Assembly: GCA_025667525.1 (NCBI GenBank)
Contig: CM046874.1
Coordinates: 664,224,963 to 664,288,962, forward strand
DNA: 64,000 nt
Direction of reading: 5' to 3'
From: Glebionis coronaria
Lineage: Eukaryota > Streptophyta > Magnoliopsida > Asterales > Asteraceae
The notes under the pieces were generated by a model. It did not search any database. It had not been told where the DNA came from and saw only the letters and a list, made by a program, of their open reading frames with translations. Numbering within the stretch: the first letter of the stretch is position 1; every line of letters starts with the position of its first letter. The position numbers and the translations under genes are program-made. Positions 44,334 to 58,657 of the stretch are shown here, piece by piece.

Positions 44334-44632
44334 TCTTCTTTGTCGGAGGAAGACCAGTAACAAAATCCATGGTGATTTTGTCCTACTTCCACTCTGGTAT
44401 ATATATCTAACGGTTGAAGAAGACCGCCAGATCGTTGATGCTCGATCTTAACCTGCTGACAGGTAAGACATTTGGAGACGTAAGTTGCAACATCTTGTTT
44501 CATACCACTTCACCAAAAGTACTGCTTGATGTCATGGTACATCTTGGTCGAACCTGGATGAATAGAGAATGGGGAGCTATGAGCCTCAGTTAACAATACT
44601 TCCCGGAGTTCTTGATCATCAGGAACACAAAG
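44334..44632 (-). pseudogene. pol: Second gypsy copy: integrase zinc domain (part 2)
   Basis: Resumes the gypsy integrase after copia-2, matching 23767-24072 of gypsy-1. On the minus strand it contains [19 protein letters not shown] and a [17 protein letters not shown] segment. It is cut at 44632 by the insertion of gypsy-2, so the rest of this copy should lie beyond the window. Confidence 0.9.
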
Positions 44633-45987
44633 TGTGACAACCGTGGTTTTGAGGTTCGTCACTTGGTCTTATTTTAAGGTTAATTAATGTGTGACTATAT
44701 GATTAGCGTGTTTACATGTTTATTTTGCGTGAACGAGGTTGGTGTGGATATCGTTTATGGGTATAAAGTACTCATAAGTAAATCGAGGAACGGTTATTTC
44801 ATGTTCATGAGCTCACAAATTAGTGACTATGAAATGAAATGGTGTTATTTTGGTGTTTTACGTATACGTATAAGTATTATAGTAAATCGTATTTTTTTTA
44901 CGATTTAGGGTTTAACGTTTAGAGGTCTCGGATAAGGTATTTAGTCACGGGAATAATTTACGGGATGGTTTTAAGTCATTTAGGACTTAGTTATAAAGTT
45001 TATTTCATATTTTAAGAATTTTCATAAAACTTTATATTTTACGTATTTTACGGTAATCGCGTAAAATTTGACTAGTTAAAAGGTTTAGGTGTAAATTAAT
45101 TAATTAAGGGATTAATAAAATAAATAAATATAAATATAAATAAGAAATAATATAATAAAAAAACGAAATAAATAAATAAAGAAAAAAAATATTATTTTTA
45201 GTAAAAAATTAAAAAGGACGGTGGAAAAAGTAAAAGGAAAAAAAAGGAAAAGTTATGGTAAGTGGGCTTTGGGTTGGACTAGGATTTTTGTACTATATAA
45301 GGAACACCACATAATATCAAACGCATAAAAATCTTGTTCCTGGAGTCTTTGGTCGACGGTCACAACACAGAAGAATTAGGGTTTCATAAAAATCTTGGTT
45401 TTTCATAAATCAAAGGTAAATCTTTATAACCCTTTTTAATTAAAGTGTTTTAATTCTTTCTCAATCATCTTATGATGGATTTAAGTTAGGGTTTAAATTA
45501 AAATCTGTATATTAATGATATTATAATGATTAGGTGAATTAGGGCTTGTAATTAGTGGAGTTATGGGTAATTAATTAGGTTAATTTAATTGAATTCGTTT
45601 TTTAAAAATTGGGCAGAATTTTAGGTCAATTGTTTTGATCATATATAGAGTTCTACAAACTCTTATTTTGCGATCCAAGTATCCATCGAAAGGTAATTGA
45701 GTTGGATTTCAAATTCAAGAAACGAGAACTAAATTGGAGGTCGGGAAGTGGGTCAAAAACAGGTTATAACAGTCGGAGGTCAAAACAGTTTTGAAATCAG
45801 TCGGGTTTATTTAATGTTTTAAGGTGATTGGGGTACTTAGGACTACACTTGAGTCCTCTAATGAGCATGGGAGTTGGTTTATATACTAAATAATGGAGGA
45901 GGGCTAAGCAAATGGGTTAGGGTAAGACCCCCTAATCATAACAAAATTTTTGTATGTTCGAAATCAGTAAAATCCGGATAGACAAAA

Positions 45988-46075
<88 letters not shown>

Positions 46076-47304
46076 GGGCCTTAACAGTAGCTTTATGGTT
46101 GGGGCAAAGGGGAGGAGTTAGATAACATATATAAGGGCATAGGGTTTCCTTTACAGAGGTCATGGGTATGGTTAGGTGGGCGTTTGGCTTATAGTTTGGA
46201 GACCTAAAAAGCGGGAATGTTTTGGGTAAAATGTTAACGAGACGGGTTATGAAGTAAACTAAGTTAAGGGCTTTATAGAGGGTTGTAATGAGATGCTTAG
46301 AGCATATAAATTAGGTATATATATGGGAGAATGTTAGATGTCCATCAAGGGTTGATGAGCCATTTTAGTGTTTGGTTCATATTTTGATAGTGTGCTTTTA
46401 TTTGTTAGCTTTTTGCTAGTGCGCAGATTTTTGGAGAAGCTCAATCAGGTGAGTTTCATAGTCCCATGTCTACTAATGATTTTGACTTCCAGATGGGATG
46501 GAAGAGACACTGTCTTGTTTTTATAAATTATGTTGTGAATGTTTTGGTTTTTGGTGATGGACTTGTGCATACTTATGTGATTAACTGCTAGTTGATTCTT
46601 GATTGTTTTATGTTTTGACTTGGTACCAAGGGGATGTTGACAAGGCGGGGCCTTGGGGAGGTACATAGATGTGTGAGAATCTATGGGACCAATGGATAAT
46701 GACAAGGCGGGGCCTTGTGATTGGTACATAGGTGTATGGGCGTCTATGGTACCATGATGTTTAGTAAGGCTGGGAGCCTTGGATTTGGTTTGGTTTGTTA
46801 AATCTTGAATATTAGTTTTTTAACGCATGTTTGTATCATATTGTCCATATGTTCATTTGTTAGTGGTTGTTGTTCACAGCTTATGGTTTGATTTTGGCGT
46901 TGGAGTCTAAATCTATGACTCTCACCAACTTTATGTTGACGTGTTTTAGTGTCTCTTTCAGGTGAGAGTGTGGTTAAGCTTGAGAATAGAAGTGGCTAGT
47001 TTCGGAGGCATTAGGATTGCATTTAGAAGGAGATCACCGTTCCTTCTTAGTTTATTTTTCTGTTTGTTTCAATAAGTGATACTATGAACCTATATGTTGA
47101 TTTGTTTGTGTTATTTGTTTGTCTTGGATAAGAGGTAGGACTGTTACCTACTTACCTAGACTCCTGCATTGATGAGATATTGTCATGACATTTGTGTCAC
47201 CTTTTATGACATTTCTAATTCATATAGTTCTCTCTTTGGACACGCTATTGTTGTGATGATATCCATGCGTCGCGCCCCATATTCTGCCATGTTGGGGTGT
47301 GATA
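44633..47304 (+). repeat. 5' LTR of gypsy-2 (~2.67 kb)
   Basis: Starts TGTGACAACCGTGG and ends near GGGGTGTGATA (the usual CA end mutated). It matches 52396-53781 plus 55236-55958. It contains an AT-rich block (about 45080-45200), an AT dinucleotide run (45989-46073) and three ~62-bp units with the palindrome CAAGGCGGGGCCTTG at 46641-46655 and 46703-46717 and a diverged copy at 46765-46782. Confidence 0.92.
45989..46073. repeat. (AT)n microsatellite, 85 bp
   Basis: Uninterrupted TA/AT repeat in the gypsy-2 5' LTR. The same site in the 3' LTR is where the TIR element sits. Confidence 0.98.
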
Positions 47305-47310
47305 GAATGG

Positions 47311-47321
47311 TATCAGAGACA
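47311..47321 (+). other. Primer-binding site of gypsy-2
   Basis: TGGTATCAGAGAC, starting at about 47308 just after the LTR. tRNA-Met type with a changed 3' end. Confidence 0.8.
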
Positions 47322-50300
47322 GGTTATAGAGAATTAGGTTGCCTAGTCTAGTAACCTAGTCTATAGCTTAAGGGTCCCTGCATATAGGCGTCATAGGAGT
47401 ATGTGTGCATTTTATATTAATTAAAGTTTTTTGGATGTTATTGGTTTTTACTTGCGATGCTTGTTAAGTTTTGACTAGTATGGGTTGAACCATAGTAGTT
47501 CATACTTAGCCACATGTTATTTTCTTTTCGGGGTGTGACTAGTGCTGGTTGAACCATAATCATCCACGCTAGTCATTGTCGTATTTTGCTTAAATTGTAC
47601 ATTATAGTACATAATTTGGTACATGGTAGTTTCTATCTTTTGTTGGGTTATTTTATGTACCTGAGGTATAGTATTTTTCTTTTGATGTTTAAGTCATGTT
47701 CCCTAAGAATCATGTGGTGGTTCGAGTTATTAGGAGTAGGTGGATATGAAGGATTTTAAGCTGTTTCCACTCTTATGGGCGGCATGACTTATAACTGATT
47801 ATGTTTTTGTTTTGGATTTAGTCTATGCTGTTTTAGCTAGACTATGGATTTATGTATTTCAAGAGTTTGACTATGTTATTTTAATGGATGGAGTTTTGGA
47901 CTTTTTGGTTATGTGGTTATGAGCTTATGTGAGTAGATGGATATATGTGTTATGTGTTGTATTAATTCTTATAAGTGTCATCATAGGAAGGAGTGCATTG
48001 GGGAAGGGTAATTGTATAAGTATGGTGGCCAACATAGTTATACAAGTACCACAACTTCAATAGATTCCTAAGTATGATTGGATGAAAGAGGGTTAGTACA
48101 TGCTTGTATAGTAGATGTTAGACGGATTTAAGTATATGTATCCCGATATGCCTATATATGTATGATCCCCTACAATTATCGATTGTATCCTTGGGAGGGT
48201 GGCTAGCTCGCTTTTTTTTTATACTAAACCTCCGTTGTAGCGTATTCTTTGAGTTTCGTATTTCACGTGTACGTTTTAAAATGGTGTTCTTGGTTTTAAG
48301 TCTATTGAAATAACTTGGGATTTCTTTTGAGATAATGAAATCTTTTGTGTTGGGTCTTACATTTCTTTTGGTCGGTATATATTGAAAAAAAGGGGACTTG
48401 GAAACCTACTATAGAGTTAGATAGTTGGTTGTATTCGGTAAAATAAGGTTAAGGTGTTGGAGTCGTGTTTGAAACAAGATGTAACATAAGATTTTTTTAA
48501 TCAACACTTATTTATTTCAAATTCTAAAAGACTTTCTTTAAAATAAAGCGAAATAAAATTTCTTTCTACTTAAATAGTTTATATAAGTGAGCTTAATCAA
48601 TATACGTCATTTATAATTATTTATGCAAGACTAAACAAAGTTCATGAAAATTTCACATACATTTATTTCTTTTCATTTAAAAAGGATTACGTTAATTACT
48701 AAGAGGATTCTTTAGTTTTTTTTAAAAAAACAACTAGTATAAAACTGTTTTGGTCATAACTTGTTCGTTTTTTAAAGTTTTTTGATTCAAAAGCCTAAAT
48801 TTATGTACTCGGAATGTACTTTTCAAATATTTGGTATGTATAGTCATGGGGTGTCAGTAGCTTGATCAAAATTTTGGTACAAGTGACAGGTTCAAGGTTG
48901 AGTTTTGAATAGTAGTTTTTTTATGATTTGGGATGCACGGGATACCTAGTCTTTGAGTTGAGTTTTGAGATCGTCTAGAAGGTTGTTTGTAGATTGTTTG
49001 AGTCACATAGATGTGGTGAGGAAAGAAAAAAAAATATTCTTTTGGAAAAGTCGATCTTGTGCACGGTTTAGATAATATGCCGCGGGGCATAAGATGTTTT
49101 GGTTGCCATTAAGTGTTTCTTGGATCATTTTTCGTTGTCACGAGTCATTTGAATTGGTACATGTTTGAGTTTTCCTTTTTAGTTTTCGTGGTTTTGGTCT
49201 GTTTTAACTCGTGCACGTGAAATGTCGTTAGTTATCCGTGGGTTTGATTCGTTGATCGTATCTAGTGGATTCAGGATGTAGTTGTGGGTTCGTATTGATT
49301 GGGAGCGTTGAGGTAGACATATGAAAGACTTGGTCGCGCCTACACGATTAAGTAGGTGGCCCTGAGAGAATGGTCGGAATGCTCTTAGTGGGGATGAAAG
49401 AGTTAAAAGTTCGTAGACGAACTAATGTGGTCATGAGGTCTCTTAGGAGTGCCAAGGGAGATGAATAGAGATTTGTATAATGTATGGATATTGGCACAAG
49501 TAACGCGCCATAGAGAGTGTTGTAAGCGGATATAATACCTCAAAGGTATTTATGATTGTTCGTAAGGCATGTAAGTTTTTTGAAATTTTCTGAGATTTAG
49601 TAGGTTTGCCTATTACTGTGAGGTAGAACCATAAATAGAGCAAGTAGGAGAAGTGAGAGGAGTTTTAGTTAGTGCCTTTCCAAGGAAATTGTTGATGGAA
49701 TGATTTTAAGAGCAAGAGTTGTTAGAAATTGCAACGGATGCAAGGTAAAATTTGAGTTACTTAGTAGTAGATTGGTTGTGAAAAGCGGTTGAGTGGTCTG
49801 ATAAGAGGAAGTATTGGTCTTTTAGAATACGTGTAGATTTTCGCGAGTAGAACGAGGTAGAAATTTATTCGTATAGCTTCTAAGAGAGGGTGCAAGGAGG
49901 ACGTAGTTGAAACTGCTAAGGATGTTGTATGAACGCTTTGGGTTTACGGTTATACATTTGGCTTCACCAAAGCACTAGCGGTTTTCATGAAGTCAATGAA
50001 CCGACTGTGCATGACCGTATATAAACGAGTTTTCATTGGGAGTATCGATGACATCTTGATCTACTCAAATCTAAGAAGGAGAGTGAGGCGAATTATGAGT
50101 TGGTTTTGGAGTTGTTAGGAAAGGGAATTATACGTGAGATTTTCAAGTGTGAGTTTTAGGATTAAGTTGGCCAGGACGAGTAGTCACAGATGATGGTATA
50201 TCGTGGAACCAGCAAGGGGCAAAGTGAAGAAGGGTGAGGAAGCGTTTTGGAGGCTGAAGAGGTGGATTTGATAATGAGCAGATCTTGGAATTATCGGAAG

Positions 50301-51972
50301 GACTGGATGAATTCGTGAAGCATGACGATACGTGGAGCAAGGATTTGGATGTATACGAGAACGACAAAGAAAGGCGGTTGTTTATACGTTGTGGGAACTA
50401 AAGATTTGGAAGAACTAGATAGACTTAGTTAGTGGAGCTGGATTGTTATATCTGCCTAGAATGCTAGAGGCATTTGGGGTACGAGACGTAGAGAATGATC
50501 TATACAGATCATGAACGTCTCCAACACATATTTAATCATCTTGATTGAACATTTGGAAAAGGTGATGGGTGGAGTTAAGTGATGAAAGAAAATTGCAAGG
50601 CCAAGTACCATCTGGGAATGGCAAGCATGGTTGATGAGACATGGAATAAGAAGAATGAAGTGAAGCTGAGACGAACTTGAACTATATGGATGACGTATTA
50701 GGGGGGTTTGGATGAAGGATGTAGGTTGCACGAGTTGAGTTGTCTAAAGCAGAGAACGCGTCAACATGTATGTTGCGTGGCTTGGACAATCATATGGAGA
50801 AAAGGGACGTAGACTATACTTCCTACATAGATAGGAGTAGCTTAGAAAGGGCGATATAAGGACGAAGTTGGTGAAAGGGATACATAATGGGGTAGAGGAA
50901 TAAGTACGACGAGAGTTGGGTGATAGTCGATAGACTGACTAATTCATCTCATATTTCAAGAGGAATGAGGAGTCACGTAGTTGAGAAGTTGGAAGGATTG
51001 CGTACGGATGTGATGGAATAGAGGGTTTTGCGTAAAAGTTAGCCTAATATGTATGGAATGCCTTATGAAGGATTATGGCAAGGGAAGAAACGATGGAAAG
51101 CAAGCGTAGTATACCGTTGATAGACTAATGTTTGGTATGAGCATACTATAGGGGTAATTGAGAAAGACGCCTAGAGCATTGGCGTGAGATTTGGAGATAG
51201 TTGGAGAACGCATTATATTAGGAAGAATTATCCTACAAAGAGAGAGTCACCGGTGAGAGGGGCATATTCCCCATTGATGAGGATGTAAGGAATAAAGGAG
51301 GAAACACCTAAATTATAGGCTGAAGACGGGATATAAGATGGTATGGAAATTAAGATTGTGGAGAGACAAGCGAAAAGTAGTATGGAGGAAGAATGATTCG
51401 AGGGAGCAAGAGGTTGTGAAGATAGTGGGGTGATATTGAAGAGAAACCGTTAGAGCAAGAGGTTAGTAGTCACGAACAATGGAACGTCCACCTAGAGAAA
51501 AGGTGTAACACATGTTAGTATGAAGGATGGTTAGTTACTTGGTGCCGAGCATGGGAAAGCAAGGATGAGGTGGTGGTTATGACATGTTTCTTGTGAATAT
51601 TATGGGAAGCTTTTGGTTACGCAATCCTGCATATACCATTGGATGTGTTTAAGGTTGGGAGAACTTCCGAATGATGGAAAATCCGTAGAGGATAGAAGCC
51701 GTTAGGTATGGTAATAGGAATTGTAGTAGAAACTGCTGGAGTTAATTCATAGGAGATGAGGTGGATCACCGTTACAGTGGGATGAAGTTAGAAGCGGCCA
51801 ACGTATTCGACCAGAGGTGGATCGGAAAACTATAGAGGTGGTGGCAGTGACTAAGTAGAGGTTGAAAATAGCAAAGAACCGACAAGAGAGCTATGCGGAC
51901 AAGAGGCGTAAGCCGTTGAGATTTGAGATAAAGTTATGCTAAAGGTTTCACCATGGAAAGGGGTGATGTGGT
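47322..51972 (+). pseudogene. pol: gypsy-2 internal region: gag-pol relic
   Basis: No long ORF remains. Relics can still be read: RT with a palm motif SIDDILIYS (about 50041-50068), preceded by a segment like the usual ...KALAVFMKSMNRL. RNase H relics lie around 50390-50470 (IYTDHERLQHIF-like, with stops), and an HLGMASMVDETW-like decay of the HPGK...VADALSRK motif lies near 50605-50650. The integrase motif SWVIVDRLTNSSHI is at about 50913-50954. The gag part (47322-49900) is too decayed for me to delimit. Decay is far greater than in gypsy-1, so this element is older in sequence. Confidence 0.72.
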
Positions 51973-52251
51973 TTGGAAAGAAAAGGGAAGTTAGCACCTA
52001 GATTTGTGGGTCCATTTGAAATCCTTGAAAGGATTGGGCTAGTGGCGTATAGGTTGAGATTACCGGAGGAATTGAGTAGTGTGCATGACGTATTTCGTGT
52101 ATCAAACTTGAGGAAATGCTTAGCAAGAACTGACTTGCAAGTACCGTTAGATGATATTAGTATGGATACGAGTCTTCGTTTTATCAAAGAGCCGATAGAG
52201 ATTTTGGGTCGTGAAGCTAGGACGTTGGATAAAACGGGTAATATACCGTAG
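51973..52251 (+). pseudogene. pol: gypsy-2 integrase C-terminal fragment
   Basis: An open 92-codon fragment starting within KGKLAPRFVGPFEILERIG, followed by YRLRLPEELSSVHDVFRVSNLRK (the GPY/F module) and ending in RFIKEPIEILGREARTL. Beyond the stop, about 52255-52315 reads like a decayed chromodomain end (RWNL...EFTWERE). It is the best preserved piece of the element. Confidence 0.82.
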
Positions 52252-52375
52252 AAATGGGTAGATGGAATTTGGATCGTGGACTAGAGTTCACGTGGGAACG
52301 AGAAGGATTTATGAGGAGCAAGTATCTTCAGCTAATTGATAATGACGATCCTAAGGAGTAAATCTCGGGATGAGA

Positions 52376-52395
52376 TTTCTATTAGGAGGGAGTGA
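52376..52395 (+). other. Polypurine tract of gypsy-2
   Basis: TATTAGGAGGGAGTGA precedes the LTR start TGTGACAACC at 52396. Confidence 0.82.
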
Positions 52396-53752
52396 TGTGA
52401 CAACCGTGGTTTTGAGGTTCGTCACTTGGTCTTATTTTAAGGTTAATTTATGTGTGACTATATGATTAGCGTGTTTACATGTTTATTTTGCGTGAACGAG
52501 ATTGGTGTGGATATCGTTTATGGGTATAAAGTACTCATAAGTAAATCGACGAACGGTTATTTCATGTTCATGAGCTCACAAATTAGTGACTATGAAATGA
52601 AATGGTGTTATTTTGGTGTTTTACGTATACGTATAGGTATTATAGTAAATCGTATTTTTTTTACGATTTAGGGTTTAGAGGTCTCGGATAAGGTATTTAG
52701 TCACGGGAATAATTTACGGGATGGTTTTAAGTCATTTAGGACTTAGTGATAAAGTTTATTTCATATTTTAAGAATTTTCATAAAACTGTATATTTTACGT
52801 ATTTTACGGTAATCGCGTAAAATTTGACTAGTTAAAAGGTTTAGGTGTAAATAAATTAATTAAGGGATTAATAAAATAAATAAAAAATAAATATAAATAA
52901 GAAATAATATAATAAAAAAACTAAATTAATAAATAAAGAAAAAAAATATTATTTTTAGTAAAAAAATTAAAAAGGACGGTGGAAAAAGAAAAAGGAAAAA
53001 AAAGGAAAAGTTATGGTAAGTGGGCTTTGGGTTGGACTAGGATTTTTGTACTATATAAGGAACACCACATAATATCAAACGCATAAAAATCTTGTTCCTG
53101 GAGTCTTTGGTCGACGGTCACAACACAGAAGAATTAGGGTTTCATAAAAATCTTGGTTTTTCATAAATCAAAGGTAAATCTTTATAACCCTTTTTAATTA
53201 AAGTGTTTTAATTCTTTCTCAATCATCTTATGATGGATTTAGGTTAGGGTTTAAATTAAAATCTGTATATTAATGATATTATAATGATTAGGTGAATCAG
53301 GGCTTGTAATTATTGGAGTTATGGGTAATTGATTAGGTTAATTTAATTGAATTCATTTTTTAAAATTTGGGCAGAATTTTAGGTCAATTGTTTTGATCAT
53401 ATATAGAGTTATACCAACTCTTATTTTGCGATTCAAGTATCCCTGGAAAGGTAATTGAGTTGGCTTTCAAATACAAGAAACGAGAACTAAATTGGAGGTA
53501 GGGAAGTGGGTCAAAAACAGGTTACAATAGTCGGAGGTCAAAACAGTTTTGAAATCAGTCAGGTTTAATTTAATGTTTTAAGGTGATTGGGGTACTTAGG
53601 AGTACACTTGAGTCCTCTAATGAGCATGGGAGTTGGTTTATATACTAAATAAGAGGCCTGGAGGAGGGCTAAGCAAATGGGTTAGGGTAAGACCCCCTAA
53701 TCATAACAAAATTTTTGTATGTTCGAAATCAGTAAAATCTGGATAGACAAAA

Positions 53753-53781
<29 letters not shown>
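52396..53781 (+). repeat. 3' LTR of gypsy-2, first part
   Basis: Closely matches 44633-46017 with small indels (for example extra bases near 52880 and a GAGGCCTG insertion near 53651). It ends in a 28-bp AT run (53754-53781), where the TIR element begins. The LTR pair is much more similar than the decayed internal region would suggest. Confidence 0.9.
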
Positions 53782-55958
<2,177 letters not shown>

Positions 55959-56401
55959 TGTGAAAATACCCATCTTTTTACCACTTAATTACAATAATAA
56001 CCGAGCCAAAACGTGTATTTTATGTCATTTATGTCAGAATTATGCGTGGTTTGTGTTTTTGTTGTGGTTAGTGTAGAATATTGATAACCTATGAATCTAT
56101 GAAGGGGTTTGTTGATTTCTAGAGAGAGAAAGTTAGAGAGAGAAAGTGAGAGAAACTATGTGTTATTTCAATAAAATGGAAACTAGAAAATGACAACAAC
56201 CAACCCCTTTCCATGGTGGAAAGGGGTATTTATACTCCAAGCTTACATTGGGCTTGGGCCGGTCCATGACAAGCCCATGGACCGGTTCTTACTTAACTTA
56301 ATAAGTAACTAATGACTATTTTCTAACTACGAGCTATTACAACATAAATATTATTGTGGAGTGACCGATACTTCTAATATACGTAAAACGTATTTCTAAC
56401 A
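55959..56401 (-). repeat. 3' LTR of copia-3 (443 bp)
   Basis: On the minus strand it starts TGTTAGAAATACG and ends ...GGGTATTTTCACA. A TATA box (minus TATAAATA; + strand 56227-56234) lies about 170 bp in. Confidence 0.82.
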
Positions 56402-58657
56402 ATCTCCCCCTAAGGGAGGTCACTCCACGTTACAAAATTCTAAACCTAGCATACTATACTAAGTCTTCGTTCTTTAGCTCGTAGTCTTTTCTTCTTTTCT
56501 TTCTTTTGTTGTGAATATGTTGGTTTGATCTTTTTGGCTTTGGCTTGAGAGCATTGTTCTTTGGCCTTTCACGTGCGATCTTTGCCTCTCTTGTGAATTT
56601 GCCTTCTCGTGACTCCATGTTCCACACACTTATGTCTTTTTGTTGAATTCTCGAAAGTTTCAGAGTTTGGTACAGCGGAAGACTTTATCTTGTACTTTCT
56701 TGAAATTTTGCTAAACTTTGATGCAGAAAAACATAAGCATGTGGGAACGACTTCTACAGGTACACCGCAACACCACCGTCTTCACTGGTACACAGCAACG
56801 CCACCGTCTTCAACAGGTACACAGCAACGCCACCGTCTTTAACAGGTACACAGCAACGACACGAATAAAATGGCTTTGAACATTTTATTTTCGATAGCAT
56901 TTTACCTCCGGTCGGTGAAGACCGTTAGACGATATTAGATATCGTACCCGTGACGGATAGTTTCAATTAAGTAACTTCCTGACAGGATTTCGCGGGTAAA
57001 CCCGTTCTCTTTATTCGACCGTCCAAAGCTGACTGCGAACATAAAGAGTGAATCACTTGGATAAATTATCCTTGTGATTAGAAGCCGTCAATTCATGAAA
57101 CCTGGAACAAGTGAATTTCAATTAAGATTTTCACCATCGTTGCTTTCCAGTTGTCACGAGCTTAATTCATAAAGAATCTTGCACGTCACCTACCAAGTGC
57201 TGTTTGATGTTGACACTAGAAGGATTTCCACTCGTCACTGTGGTCAATAAAGAGTCACTCTGAGTGTTCTGGCAAGATCATATGATAATGCGAAGAGGCC
57301 TGGAACGAGTTTAAGTTCAATTAAGAATTAAACCACTGTTACCTTCCAGTTTTTCACAAGATTGGTTCTAAAAGAACCGCACGTGTAACATACCATGAGC
57401 TTGTTTGATGTTGGCTCAAGCAGGATTTCCATCTTCATTGTAATACTTACGTATTACTCGGATGTTCTGGCAATATTACAGGAATACTGCGTAGGACTCA
57501 TGAAAATCTCTTACTTTTCACAGTGTGTGAGAAAGCAAGGAATAAATGGAAAGTGTCCTAATGAGACTTTTGATGATCTCTTGGCTCTAGACTCGATTGT
57601 GCGTTTTGATTTAGTGAGCGATGGCTGGAGAGGAGTGCCACCTTTTCAATACCAGTCTATTCGGAGTGAATAAACCAATAGATAACGTGTTGATCTCCGT
57701 GTGATTAAAACAAATACCTTTTGAGAGATATTTGAGTTAGCTGGGAAGGGTTGTGCATTGCATCACTGGGTCCATGATGTCTTTCTTCAATACCGAGAAT
57801 CATTAGCAAAAATGACCTCAATAGCATATGTATTGACCCGGTTTCTGCCTAAAGTTGTAAGGAGGGCTTCTTTCTTTACACCCTTTATCTTTACAATTCT
57901 TTTTCATTCTTCAACCCCTTCAATGCTTACCAATACGTCATCACTAGCACCTTGTTGTGATTGTTCCGGTGCTAGCTTAAGTACTTGGTCGGCATTCAGC
58001 TACGTTCACATTCTTTCTCCATCTTTCCTAGGACTTCTAATTCTATCTAGGGAATTGTCCTTGGGAAGATTCCATCGGCTCTGATGAATCATTGGACTAG
58101 ACCTACTCCTACCACCCTTTTGTCACCACATTCGTCGTGAATTAAGCGTGTTTTGGGAAGGAATTGCCACCATGAAAAATCATTGAAAATCACCTAAAGT
58201 ACTTGTGATGTTGAAATCAAAAGTTTTGTACCTTAGGTGTTTTGTTCATCAAAAACGCTCCCCCTTAACACGTGCTTTACACATATTAAGTTGAATAATC
58301 GTTAAGTCTTTTTCATCTTTTAGCCAAGTATCACTTACGTCTCCTTAATCCCATTTTCTCCCTTTATCCAAAATGTTAACCATTAATATTTGGGATATTG
58401 AATGGATTAACCGGTCTTTGGGTAAAAAATGAAATCGATGTTTGGCCATAGAACAAGTTATTGCTCCCCCTTAAGTTAATAAGGGATAGTTGTAGTGCTT
58501 TAGTATGATATATTTTGAAAGATTTAGAATCTCGTGAGAAATTCTTGAAAAATTATCATACCTTAACACTACATCAAGCCATTAAAGCACATTATTCACA
58601 AATATACATATTCACAATTGAAAACCAATATAAAGTGGACCTAAAATGTACGACCCA
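56402..58657 (-). other. copia-3 PPT and 3' spacer with tandem repeats
   Basis: The PPT CTTAGGGGGAGAT (minus; 56402-56414) abuts the LTR. Four ~29-bp units with GGTACACAGCAACGCCACC start at 56759, 56787, 56816 and 56845. Two imperfect ~198-bp units lie at 57101-57298 and 57299-57496 (both begin CCTGGAAC). Further minus-strand purine tracts TAAGGGGGAG lie at 58258-58268 and 58465-58474. Short + strand open frames at 57395-57673 and 57758-58084 show no motif and lie antisense in the spacer; I do not call them genes. Confidence 0.7.

Noticed and set aside
44687..44908. 73-codon ORF, repeated at 52450-52671
   Set aside because: It occurs at the same place in both gypsy-2 LTRs, with no motif; an incidental open frame in an LTR.
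45936..46163. ORF with an (IY)n run, and similar ones at 55127-55424
   Set aside because: It arises from the AT microsatellite.
57395..58084. Two + strand ORFs (92 and 108 codons)
   Set aside because: They are antisense in the copia-3 spacer, overlap a tandem repeat and have no recognisable domain.
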